Shown in pieces: positions 53,264 through 64,000 of a DNA stretch of 64,000 nucleotides. Under the pieces are notes generated by a model, which was not told where the DNA came from, searched no databases, and was given only the letters and a program-made list of their open reading frames with translations. Source of the DNA: Simmondsia chinensis (lineage: Eukaryota > Streptophyta > Magnoliopsida > Caryophyllales > Simmondsiaceae); assembly GCA_018398585.1 (NCBI GenBank), contig JAGTTD010000003.1, positions 7,076,637 through 7,140,636 of the forward strand. Reading direction: 5' to 3'. Both the position numbers and the translations under genes were made by a program. Each line of letters opens with the position of its first letter. Position 1 is the first letter of the stretch.

Positions 53264-54476
53264 TAGGGGTGAACGTGGGTTGGGTTTGGGTGAGTTGGGT
53301 CAAGAATCAACATGACCCATCCCACATTTGACCCATACCCAACCCACACCCACCAAGTGATAGGATGATGGTTCTAGGTTGGGTTGGATTAGGTCGTCCC
53401 ATTTTTGGTTAATGCATAAACATTAATCTAAGTTCCGATTTTAACTCATTTTAATTTCAAGTTTAAGGTAAAAAATCGATAACAAAACTAAGAAGGGGAT
53501 CCAATTATTATTTATTGATTTGAACGATAATATGTCAAGATTGTTATAATTTAAATCATCCGCATGCGTGTATATACATATAATTAGTTAGGTACCCGGA
53601 GATTTTAACATTTATTATATATGTATACTCTATTTCAACTATATACAATACAATTGAAGTAGCCTAAGTATCAATATTTTATCGTTGATGTATCCTATGT
53701 TGGAATTTGATGAGATCTTTTAGAAATCTAAACAATTTTATACCAAGATAATATATAAAAGTCATATCAAAATTTAGCGAATTATGAAAAATATTCACCA
53801 AATTTTCGTGTAAATTACTCACATATGTTGCCGAAATCATACGTCGTGTCAACATTTTTTTTCAAAATAACCAAATTGTAATGAAATACTTATATATTAT
53901 TAGAGTCATATTCTAATTTAACATTTTCAATAAATATCTATCGAATTTTAGAAGAATACTGGATTGATAAAATTTTAAAATATCCAAGTATCTAATAGAT
54001 AGAAGTTTAAACCTTAAGGTATCCTACAAAACTTCAGAATACCTAAGTGATAAATAGTCAAATCTCCGATATCCCACTTATATATTGAAACGTCAGGTAC
54101 TTAAGTAAATAAAGTCAAACCTCAAGGCATCCTACTTATATATTGAAGCATCGGATGCCTATACAATAGCCAAACATCAAAGTATTCTACTTATATATTG
54201 AAATGTCCGGGATACCTATAATAATAAATAGTCAAATCTTAAAATATCTAAGATATATTCGCCACATTTAGGCTCATTTAACTTTGATTTAGGCTCATTT
54301 GAAAATGCTCCAAGATAATGAATGCCGACCCATAGGTAACCCAGAACCATACCCGATACCCATGGGTACAAAGCATATTGGACCCACTAGATCCAATATT
54401 GAAAATATACCCAACCCAACCCAATTGATGTGAGTTGGGCGGGTCTTGGGTATCATCCAACCCATGAACACCCCTA
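53264..54476. mobile_element. hAT-type MITE, copy 2 (1.2 kb)
   Basis: Ends TAGGGGTGAACGTGGGTTGG and CCAACCCATGAACACCCCTA, imperfect inverted repeats. Flanks CACCAAAC and ACCCAAAC agree at 6 of 8 positions, fitting a hAT duplication. Same family as 44,486-45,604. There is no transposase. It holds four tandem units of about 55 bases at about 54,016-54,250. Confidence 0.75.
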
Positions 54477-54787
54477 ACCCAAACAATAGCCCAAATCCGT
54501 ACTTTTTATTAATTTCTTCTTCCTCCACACCATTCGAGGCCTATGTTTATCTCATCTCCATTTCTTTTAGGCTTTGTTTGGAATTAAAAAAAATTAAGGG
54601 AAAGAAAAATGCAAGAAAAAAAGTTGATGGTAAAACAAAATAAAGGAAAATAACTTTTTTGTTTTTTTTTTTCCGTTGTTTGTAAGTCGAGGAGAAGCAA
54701 GGGGAAAAAGCCATACTTTCAAGATTAATTTTCTTTTCTTTTGTTTGGTTGGTAGAAAATAAAATGAAAAAAAATATATAGTCTAAC
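54477..54787. other. Short AT-rich spacer with MITE-like scrap
   Basis: 54,572-54,780 begins AGGCTTTGTTTGGAATT and ends near TTTGTTTGGTTGGTAG. It looks like a fragment of another Tourist-type MITE, without clear ends. Confidence 0.4.
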
Positions 54788-54790
54788 TTA

Positions 54791-55856
54791 GGCTCCGTTT
54801 ATTTTGACGAAAAAGTAGAATCTAAGAATTAATTTTTCTTTGGAAAAGGTTTTCCAAGGAAATATAAATTCTGACTGGGGTTTTCCGTTGTTTGTTTCAA
54901 AGAAAAATTTAATCCCCCATTGTGATGTCTTCTTGTATGTTTTAAAAAATTATTTTTTATCAATTATTTTATATTTTGTTATAAGACTACGTAAATAACA
55001 ATACAACATATATGAAGTAACAAAAAAAAAGTTAACTATTAAAGCTGTATAATTTAGAAAAACTGTTTCTTAGGTATTTTAAAATTTGAGCATTTATCAT
55101 CTAAATACCCTATCATTTTAATATACAATGAGCTGCCCCGAGATAAGAAATTTTATCACTCTTATATATACTGTATTAAAATCTGGAAAATTATCATTAA
55201 AATTCAGCTAATTTCTGCCAAAAAACTAATGTAGTATAAATTATGATCATATTATCAAAATATTGTCAACATTCTAATAAAAAATACTTATATATTATCA
55301 AAAACAGTGTCATGTTAGCAGTTTTGGACAAAAATTTATCACATTATGATAGAGGATACATATAGATTGTTATTTTCCTTTAAAATCTACTAAATTTTAT
55401 CAAGAGATACCTATTCCATAAGAAAATTTTTAAACTTCAGGATACATTATTGTATATTACTAAAATATCATAGTAGTTATGTGATAAATATAAAATATTA
55501 GGGTACCTAGAAAATTTTATAGTATAATATTATATAATAATTCAACTTGATCAAAATTATTCTGCTGCAATTATAACAAAATAATGTCTAAGTTACTTTT
55601 AATTATTCGGTCTAATTCTTATTCGATGTTGTGACATAAAATGTGTACAGTCTAGTATGGTTTATTTTGATCCGATCTAAATTTGCATAATAATTACCGC
55701 GAAGATTTTTGGGCTACTTAGAATTATGACTTTCCCTATTTTGAAAGGGAATTCATTTTCCTTCATTTGAGGTCCGTAAGCAAAAGACGCACCAAACAAT
55801 GGAAAAAGAAAAAATCACTTCTTAAAGAGTGGGTTTCCCCTTAAATAAACAAAGCC
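54791..55856. mobile_element. PIF/Harbinger-type MITE, copy 2, inverted relative to copy 1
   Basis: 1,066 bases, ends GGCTCCGTTTATTTT and AAATAAACAAAGCC, flanked by TTA on both sides (54,788-54,790 and 55,857-55,859). Its left end, GGCTCC...GACGAAAAAGTAGAAT, equals the right end of copy 1 read on -, so the two copies are inverted and about 32 kb apart. Confidence 0.8.
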
Positions 55857-55859
55857 TTA

Positions 55860-58397
55860 AAAATTTATATTCCCTTAATAAGTAATATAAAAAATATTTC
55901 TAAATCTTAAGGAATCTGAAAAATACGTACCAAACTTCACAGTACCTGAACCAAATTTTCTCAAAAAATTATTACATTCAGGTACCTCATACTCCATTCA
56001 ATTTATGCTTTTTGTGCATATTGAATGTACATATTTAATGAACTTAGATGATAAATAAAGCAGATATTGTTAATTAAACAATAGAAATCAAATCTAATAT
56101 GTAAGAGATTAACATGATTTGAGCCTAAATTCATTTTTTTCCCTTTTTCTCTATTTTAAGAGGAAAATTATTTTTCCTCAAATTCTATTATAAACTTTAA
56201 AACATTTTCATTAGATTCTTTTTTATTGGTAGTTTCCGTGAATTTCAAACATGGAAAAATTGTTTTGCTCCAAATTTTTTTTTTCTTTATCAATATTTTC
56301 CATATTTGACATCGACCGTTATTTTTTTTTTTTTTTTTTCAAATTTGTAAAATACCGTCCTTTCTTTTCCACTCCCCAGGTGACTATCATATGAAATTTG
56401 CTTGTTTCTTGCAAAGGGAACATAAAGTCTTTAATTTTCAATTTTCGACAAATTAAAAGTTCATTTTTTAATATATCTTTTCTATTTTCACCTTTTCTTT
56501 ACTTAATTCATTTTACTTACAAAACAAAATTTTTTTTTTTGAATTTATTATTGAACTTTTTAAAATTAAAAAGGAAAATAAATTTAATTAAATTTGAATC
56601 AATAAAATTTGTAAAATAATTATTTGATTAAAAATTAAATATATTTAATAAAATATTACAAATAATGGTATAAAAAGGTGTAAAACATACAGTTAATTGT
56701 TAGCAAAGCTATCGTAGTCTCCCTATTTCCTTTATTCCACACATGGACAACAATGTTATAACACTACTAATAAAGAAGAGTATGCCGAATGACCAATTTT
56801 TTTTTGGAGCACTCCAAAAACCAATTTTTTTCTTTTACACAATGTCATTTATATATTTTATTAAGGGTTATTTATATTTTAATAGCCTGATCTTTTTTGA
56901 AATAAAAAAAAGATCTTATTATTTTTGAATTAAATAAAAAGGCTCCTAAGTTTTGTATTAATATAAAATGCCTCTAATTGTTCGTAGTATTAATAGAGCG
57001 TTTACTTTCTGGTATGATAACACCATTTTCTATTGACAGGGCTGAAATAGCAACTAATATTTTTGGTTAATACTACAGTAAAATGATAGAAGCAACCTTA
57101 TATAATCATACTTTTAAACAAATTAAACAAAAATAGATAGTTTTTAAATAATACAACATATCCAATTTTGTGCTTATGTAGTAATTAATAAAAAAAAACA
57201 GTTGTCACGTCCACTTTCAAATATAATTTTTTTTATCACGTTACTATAGCTTTAATAAAAAAAAGTTCTTATGTCAACTCTATCGATAGAAAATCACGTC
57301 ATCAATAGTTGTACAAATAGTATTAGCCGGAAAATAAATTTAAAATAAATTATTAATTTTGTATAATCTATAAATATATTTAGATTACTATATATACTTG
57401 AATTAGATAACTTATTAGTTCCATATTATTGTAGTCCAAATAGTATTAGCTCAAAAATAAAATTTTAAAAGAGTTTTGAATCTTAGTTATTCAGTTGGAA
57501 AACTATTTTTAAGAAAATAAAATAGTCCTTATATACTTGAATTAGATATGTTCTTAAGCATCAAATCAAACAATATAATTTATTGAATATACTTGAATTA
57601 GATATGTTCTTAAGCATCAAATCAAACAATATAATTTATTGAATTAGTTTTTAAAAAAAATTATATTTGAAGATATTTTTAAATATAAAAATAAATCATA
57701 ATCACAATTTGCTCTAAAACATTTACGCAAACTTAATATTCAACACAAAAGAGGTTTTAAAAGTATTTAAATATTTTCTAAAAAACAAGTTTTTTTAAAA
57801 ATAATGAAAAAAATTCCATATCCAAATTTAAATATATTTAAACTATATTTTTTAATATCTAGACTTAGAATAAATGAATTATAGTAAATAGATATGTACC
57901 ATCAATGGGGAGCTAAGTTTGACTTGATATAATACATATTACGTATTATATGCAAAAAAGTTTAAAATATTGCTAGTTATTTACCAAAAAATTTTAGGTT
58001 AATCTTTTTGCTCACATTTTTATATTTATTAAAAGAATAAAAATTCTTTTGTGTTACTACAGGTCCTGCAAAAGTGTAGTATATAGTAACTTAAGGTTGT
58101 AAACACGTAGTTCTATTAGTATTCAAAATACTATATACATCTATACATACTTTTAGAATTTCTTAGAAAATGTCTTTAAAAATTTTATCAAAAAAAAAAG
58201 TCTTTTAGAAGTATGGTATATGTATATACACACTACATGTATTTGGTGATTAAGCAACAAATAAATAACATATAATAACATTATGATCATTATATTTGAA
58301 CAATATACTGAAAGGTAATACAATTGCCTATATTAATACATACTCTAATAACTAAAATCTCTATATTGACTACTGTGAAACCTATGGAGGTGCAATT

Positions 58398-58400
<3 letters not shown>
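55860..58400. other. AT-rich intergenic sequence
   Basis: No coding sequence. 56,860-57,010 resembles 33,640-33,800 (a dispersed repeat with AAAAAGG-CCT units). It contains the exact 56-base duplication described separately. Several short ORFs in AT-rich sequence are not credible. Confidence 0.5.
57531..57642. repeat. Exact 56-bp tandem duplication
   Basis: 57,531-57,586 and 57,587-57,642 are identical, each starting ATATACTTGAATTAGATATG. A shorter diverged relative starts near 57,386. Confidence 0.95.

Positions 58401-58401
<1 letters not shown>

Positions 58402-58432
<31 letters not shown>
58402..58432. repeat. Poly-T tract (31 T), probable LINE poly(A) tail on -
   Basis: Uninterrupted T31, directly downstream on - of the RNase H-like remnant. 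Confidence 0.85.
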
Positions 58433-58433
<1 letters not shown>

Positions 58434-58870
58434 TGAAATGGTAATCATAAAACCTTAGGACCTCGCTCTTTCTAAGGGGACACTTAAGGCATTAGCTCGA
58501 GTAAAAAGGAGAAGGACCATATTTTGAGGAGACTTCCATAACATTATACCAAAACCCCATGACCTGTATTTCTACTAGTCAATCAATTTGTTCACTTTCT
58601 CTGTAATAATAATGGAAGGAAACTTGATCAACCTAGGCAATTAAAAGATTAATATCTTCCGCAATTGTAAGAAGGTTGGTCAGAATAGAATATAAACCAA
58701 TAATGCCTTAATAACAATCTTATTATATCCCTCAAGCACAACTCTTCTCATACTTAACTGCCAAGCATAAACAAGCATATCCTGAGCTGCTATCGCAGAG
58801 CATTACCAAACACACACGCATTCTAGTAAGAAGAACTGAACCTTAACAATCACAAATAATAAACCCCACA
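58402..58870 (-). pseudogene. LINE 3' end: RNase H-like domain and poly(A) tail
   Basis: Read on -, about 58,690-58,800 gives SAIAAQDMLVYAWQLSMRRV, then VLEGYNKIVIKALL. After a frameshift comes LLTIAEDINLLIA-VDQVSFHYYYRESEQID. This fits the plant RVT_3-type RNase H domain at the end of LINE polyproteins (EALA...VVLEGDS-VI-AL, then I-EDI--L, then F-H--RE-N). The catalytic Asp of the GDS motif is Tyr here. A run of 31 A on - (58,402-58,432) ends the element, as in a LINE. The 5' part is missing. Confidence 0.55.
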
Positions 58871-58933
58871 AGAATCAAAATTCTATACTTAAACCCATCA
58901 AAATTAGTCTTAAACTGATACAAGATAAATAAG

Positions 58934-58960
58934 TTAATCACGTGTTAGACACGTGATTAA
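58934..58960. promoter_or_regulatory. Perfect palindrome with two G-boxes
   Basis: TTAATCACGTG, loop TTAGA, CACGTGATTAA: 11-base perfect inverted arms, each with a CACGTG core bound by plant bZIP and bHLH factors. It lies about 100 bases upstream of a TATA box on +. Confidence 0.6.
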
Positions 58961-59205
58961 ATAGTATATTAATAGATACCTTTACTTTAGTAATAATCTA
59001 CGTTATTTTTTCGTTTATTACGTAGTTATGATAGTAATTATTATTTCCCCCCTTTTTATAAATAGGGGGCTATTAACTTGTACTGAGGCATCATCAATGA
59101 AGAAAAACCTAATTCTATCCCTTCTCTCTCTGATTCTCTCTCTTCTCCCCGTAATTCTATTTCTCTTCTCCCTTAAACTTTATTTCTATTAAAATAACTG
59201 TAACA
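58943..59205 (+). mobile_element. Possible solo LTR or TRIM-like LTR (263 bp)
   Basis: TGTTAGACACG...AACTGTAACA, TG...CA ends, with TATAAATAG at 59,057-59,065, then a GAGGCATCATCAATGAAG segment and a CT-rich leader typical of a plant LTR. No matching target duplication was found (TCACG against TAAAC). It could equally be a host promoter and 5' UTR. Confidence 0.4.
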
Positions 59206-62200
59206 TAAACCCAGAGGAGATGCAATTGTGAATAGTAGGTTGGAAGCAACAAAAGACCCAAGGGTGTCAATTGTAAGAGTACAAAAAGGCCAAACACAAA
59301 GGAAAAGGGCTTATTATGGGCCCCATATTCCCACTTGGCCACTTACCTGTCTTCTTTTTCTCTCATTCCCCTCTTCTCCATGTGCCCCAGCTCATCTCCA
59401 CATTCCATCATTGGATCTTTCATTCACTCTATAAATTAAAAAAAAAAAAAAAAAAGAGTGTATATAATTTTTTATTTCTAATTTTTGGTTATTGAAGACT
59501 TAAAATTATCGTGATTTGAACTATTTTGTTTTGATTTTTATTTTTGACTTGTACTCGTATTAGAAAATAAGAAATAAAAACCAATAAAGTTGAATAATTT
59601 TTAAAATATGGTTTTTAATATTTCAAAACTAAAAATATACGAACAAAATGAATGGCAAACAAGTTTTGAGGGTATCATTTCTTATTTGTACTTGTATTTT
59701 TTGCCATACTCTCTTCTGTTTGCCCCAATAGTGAATTAAACTTGTGCCATTTGTCCAAGTGTTTGATTGCTAAGCATCGAGCTTGGATGACTTGATCTTG
59801 GATTGGTGGCCAAATTTTATTCCCTTTATCTTAATCTTGTTAAGTTTGTTCTGGAATAAATTATTTCAGATCAAGTTTGCTGGATCAATTAGGTTCAAGA
59901 TAGGCTACCTGACTTTTAAGCTTATCTCCATCCTCCAGTTCTTGACTCTTGAGCATTCAAAGTAAGGTGTTTAATAGTGTTCTATGCTGCTCTACCCCAA
60001 ATGCCACGACTTGGGTCCATATTTACATTTACGCACATATATACATGGAAGTATTCTTAGATGGAGCATTAGTAGGATCCATGCTAATTACAAGTTGAAG
60101 TCAAATACACCAAAAACAAGTGATTGAGTTGGTTTAGTCATGCGCTACTTAGACTTGATTTATCCCTAATAGTGGTAGATCCTTTAAGTTTGTTTTCTTA
60201 AATTAAACAACAATCACAAACAAGTAAACAAGCGAAAACATCATTTTGGGTGACCATATATAGTGAGAGACTAATAAAAAATGTCTAGAACAAGAAAAAG
60301 ACCACCCTCAAGGGTAAGCAAACAAAACTATGATGGAATTTGAGTCCATGGTTTTACTGTAATCTGAGATTTTGAATGGCTTTATTGAGACTATTTGAGA
60401 AGATTTAAGACAAATAAAGTCAAATCTTCGTACTGCCAAAAATAAGCCACAAAATGCATACCCATACACAGCCTCTGTGAGGGTAGGGGCAAACAACAAT
60501 GTCCAGTTCAGGACAATTGAAAATCTCCATAGCTAAGGGAGCCTATCTAGTGAGGGACTTTCTCCCCGGGGGCACGCAACAACATGAAAATAGTTGCTTC
60601 TATTGTCTCCTAGAACCTATGTATCGGGTGGAACGCGCCTGCTTCTATCTCGACTTTTATCAACACGTGGAGCCTGAATATGTCTCCTTGACATGAGCCA
60701 ATTGTTAGGACTGATGGTAGGAAACTCCATTCAACCCTAGGTATTGGCTTGTACACAATGTTAACCAGGGTGTTAGCTTGGAAATGAACTCGAACCTAGG
60801 ATTGTGCGGACTCAAGATTTTCCCGGTGATCCTATGAAGATGGGAAACTTGAACTGCTGCATAAACACTCCTAGGAGGTATTAGCCAAATCACCTAGGTC
60901 TTCAAGGTAAGAACGTAGTCCCACCCAACATAGAACAAGCACTATTTTCCAATCAAGTAATCATGGGCGCTGAAGGCTACTCAGTTAACCTTTTGAGAAA
61001 TAGGCAATCATACTTAGGGAAGCTCCTTGTAGTGATCCAAGAAGAAAATCCACCCTTTCAAAACTAGTTGGCCAACATAATTGAGGAAAAGTATGGCCTT
61101 AACATGTAAATGGCGAATAGAGCTAATCCTAGTAAGCCTTACCGTGATTACATAGTGGGATTATACTTTATCTAGGGGGTTTCACAATACCCAAGTTTGG
61201 CTCTTATCCGGGGAAGGAACATGTTTTGTTCCTCGAACATAGAGCAAGGTTCAATTGTTAGTGTAGGGAAGACCTGGTGGTATGCTCTTCAAAATGAGGT
61301 TCTTCTTGAGTTTGTTAACTAGAACTGCTTTCCAGTGTTATGTTAGTTTACCACCTAATTTCATATATACTTGGGACGAAATGCTTAGGAAATGCCAAGC
61401 CTAGTTTCCAATGATTGAATTAGGAACATTTGTGTTTGACTTAGCTCGAATGAGGCAAAATATAGGTAAGTTAGTGGAGGATGTCATCAATTGGTTTAAG
61501 AGGACCAAGTTGAGATGCACAATAACTTGATCGAAAGTAGAGAATTGTAAAATGGAAAGACATAATATATAGGAAAAAGTTTGAAGGTAGGCACTTCTCT
61601 AGTATTCTTGAGCTTGCAATTTGTGCTTTTAGGTATGAGCCTACTCTTAAAAAAGAGTCAGAAGAAGAAAATTGGGTACTGTACCCAATTCCACAAAGTC
61701 ATAGAAAAGTTGGGTGACCATCTTTATGAGATTGATGTAACAAAGAATGTCAATGCGCCTCTTATAGTTTATATAATCCCTTAGTGACAAAGTACATGAA
61801 CATTAGGAACAATAACAAAACACAAGAGTTACCCAAGCATTTGTTTGACTTGTCCAAGGTAGACTTAACATTTGATTGACTTGAGCAAAATAACAAAACA
61901 TAATTACAAGGAAAACGCAAGGTACGGACCTAAATGTTGAAGGGGAAGGTATATATTGTTGATGAAACAATTTCTACACCTAATTGACTAAGAATTACGT
62001 GATCTTAAAAAACGTAGCTCAAGATGCTAACCAGTCTAGGGTATCGGTCTTCCCTAAATGGGACCAAATGAGGATAGATAAAGAAACTTTGCGAAATTCA
62101 ATCTTGATCAATGTAATTAATGCCTTTGGAGTTAAAAGGGAATCTTGAAAGCAATTAACAAGAGACTTTTTGACAGGTCAAGAATAGAATATATGCATGA

Positions 62201-63027
62201 GTTGTGCATGAAGGTTGCTGATTAGCTATTTAAGGGACTGGTCAAAAAGCAAGAGTTTTGAGGTTCCCTTTGATCGATTGAGAACTTGGGGATGAGTTTT
62301 GTAGGTTGCATATAACTACCTGAATCATTCTAAATTTCATGGTGAATAGGTTGGGCCTATATGACTCAACCCCTGGTCTAGTCTAGCGGAACATGAAAAT
62401 GCCTTGTGGATGTAGGATTTTTCCCCCCCCTAGATAATCAAATTAATATCTACTAAAGTGTATTGGTCCAATTTGAGTTCCTTGAAACAAGGGGCCCCAA
62501 ATAATCTTCAACGAAAGGGCGTCCATAGAAAGTCCTCTCTACCAGAGGTGGTGTCTATTAGAAAATAAACGAATATCCGAAACTCCGTCCTCTAGGGATA
62601 TGGGGCAACCCTTTGTGCCAGGAACTCCCCAAAGCACCAAGCGACTTTCATGATCATGTCAACGGAGCTTCTATGACATAGGTCTAGGAAGAAAGCTTGG
62701 ACCCACAACTGGGAGAATGAGAGGGAGCCCTTAGTAGAGTGGTTATAATTGGAAATAACTATATCATGGAAGCAAATATAGATCTGAATCAAGAATAATG
62801 GGTCAAGGGCCAAGGGTCATTACTCTTGGCCATATTGATGGCCAAAACCTTGGCAAAAGTGTAAGCACAAGTTTCGGGAATTAAAAATGAAGAAGTTATT
62901 AAGCCAAAACAAATATAAGGATATCTCTTCACCCTTTGAGTGTAATGATTCAGTATCATATTCTTTTAAGTAAAAGCTAATAAAATGAATAGCCATACTG
63001 TGAAGAAATTTAGTAGGGAAAGCCCCA

Positions 63028-63028
<1 letters not shown>
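59206..63028. other. Unassigned degenerate sequence
   Basis: Base composition rises from about 60,300 on, and short ORFs appear on both strands (for example 60,499-60,696 and 61,581-61,784 on +, 62,592-62,813 on -). No domain is firm. The - frame at 62,440-62,813 has SFSQLWVQAFF and FGEFLAQRVAPYP stretches that faintly recall the plant mobile domain (aminotransferase-like) family found in some transposons. This is a guess. A18 lies near 59,437. Confidence 0.3.

Positions 63029-63062
<34 letters not shown>
63029..63062. repeat. Poly-C tract (34 C)
   Basis: Uninterrupted C34. On - it gives a poly-Gly run in a short ORF (62,966-63,175) that is therefore not credible. Confidence 0.9.
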
Positions 63063-63064
<2 letters not shown>

Positions 63065-64000
63065 TTCTGTTTGAGGCACAAAGCTGGGAAGAGGAAGCTT
63101 GAGATTAAAGGGGTAGAGACACACTAAAGTATCCACATCCTCGAGGTCCATACTAAGGAACCCTTTAGGCAACAAAAATACGTTATGGAAATGGTTTCAG
63201 AAGTAAGTCAATGCAGTCACTCTAGCTAGTCGAACTGAATTGGGTATGTAGAGACTTTGAGGGGTTCACATATAAGCTTTGTCTTCCATTTCCCTCCAAA
63301 CTTAGGCTGGAGTGAGTCGGACCACTTAAGGTACTTTGCTTATAAAAGCATCTAGCTTCTAAAAGGCACAGATGAGCTCCACTCCAACCTTCTCTGACTT
63401 GAGAGAAGGAGCGAATCAAAGGTGCTTTGGTAGTGTTTGGAATAACTCTAAGAATAAGGAGAGGGTCCACCATGAGAACTTAGGGACTTGAGGAGGAATC
63501 TTGTTCTTTAAATGGTGGAGGAGCCCCTCAAGGGAAGATAGATTTGCCACTACCAAAAGATTATCTATGATTGTGGTAGAATCAGCTTGAACCAAGCACT
63601 TCAACGACTCAAGCCTATTATTCAAATCAATAATTGGGAGAAAGATGCAGTGAATGATTTGAGTCATTAAAGATTGAGAGTTATTAACAAAGAAGGAAAC
63701 CAAGAGAGAGCAAAAATGGAAAACACTAGGGTTTTGAGAGAAGAATCCAAAAGAGATTGAGGATTCCTAAAGACGAGCAATATATCAATGAAAAGTTATC
63801 ATTCAATAACTATGACATGAATAGAGGATCTTCATAAATGGGTGGAGTTTCACTGTCATTCCACCTTCTCAAAGATCTTAGCCACTGGAAATCAAATCAA
63901 CTTTTTAACCATTGTGATTTTTTGAATCTTTCCCAATGTATAAAAGGAGTGCATTTGTTTAAGCAGCGAAATAACACATTTGGAAATGATGCCATTTTAA
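63063..64000. other. Unassigned sequence at the right edge
   Basis: The - strand has two short open frames, 63,222-63,473 and 63,416-63,703, of ordinary amino-acid composition but without a recognised domain. They may be part of the same degenerate element as 60,300-62,800. Nothing else is supported. Confidence 0.3.

Noticed and set aside
62966..63175. 69-codon ORF with a poly-Gly stretch
   Set aside because: The Gly run is just the poly-C tract read on -.
62440..63480. Possible plant mobile domain (aminotransferase-like) gene remnant on -
   Set aside because: Only two or three short resemblances (QLWVQAFF, FGEFLA), broken frames. Not enough to name a gene.
1..64000. CRISPR arrays, bacterial operons, rRNA or tRNA genes
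   Set aside because: None seen. Repeats here are transposon- and satellite-like, and no cloverleaf tRNA or rRNA sequence was recognised; the tRNA-Met matches are primer-binding sites.

Overview
This is a piece of nuclear genome from a flowering plant, most likely a eudicot. The evidence is plant-type LTR retrotransposons primed by initiator tRNA-Met, a plant pararetrovirus block, MITEs of hAT, PIF/Harbinger and Mutator type, a plastid rpl14 fragment, and one intronless plant cell-wall glycosyltransferase gene. The species cannot be named from the sequence. The window is AT-rich and repeat-dense. Only one host gene looks intact, a GATL (galacturonosyltransferase-like) gene at 46,867-47,940.

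Layout. 1-950: GC-rich sequence without a recognisable gene, ending in a GA repeat. 951-19,690: an endogenous plant pararetrovirus block (Caulimoviridae, florendovirus/petuvirus-like) in four rearranged pieces. Copies A (951-5,467) and B (about 5,526-6,899) are partial and on +. Copies C (6,900-12,312) and D (12,313-about 19,690) lie head to tail on -. D has the full movement-capsid-zinc knuckle-protease-RT-RNase H order plus a short ORF2. C shares D's movement protein gene, 5' leader and 3' end, but carries its own zinc knuckle and a longer ORF2 in place of the capsid, protease, RT and RNase H genes. This resembles two components of a split genome. 19,700-22,945: AT-rich, satellite-like sequence and a PIF-type MITE. 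22,956-37,388: nested insertions. A Mutator-like fold-back element flanked by TA repeats contains an old element with CAGTGGCG ends, which contains Ty1/copia element 1 (- strand). Copia 1 in turn carries a 2.2-kb solo LTR and a chloroplast rpl14 fragment. The right arm of the outer element holds copia element 2 (+ strand, miniaturised). 37,389-44,467: a TA microsatellite, then the 3' end of a Ty3/gypsy element split by copia element 3 (- strand). 44,486-46,345: a hAT-type MITE and AT-rich flank.

46,359-48,336: the GATL gene, with two upstream ORFs and a repeated segment in its presumed 5' UTR and a MITE just after its stop codon. 48,340-58,400: intergenic sequence with a fold-back element split by a hAT MITE, further hAT and PIF MITEs, and an exact 56-bp tandem duplication. 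58,402-58,870: 3' end of a LINE on - with its poly(A) tail. 58,934-59,205: a G-box palindrome and an LTR-like piece. 59,210-64,000: degenerate sequence that I could not assign.

No transposable or viral element here has a complete set of uninterrupted reading frames. The longest retained one is the RT-RNase H ORF of copia element 2. The genes therefore do not form one pathway; apart from GATL the window is a record of insertion and decay.
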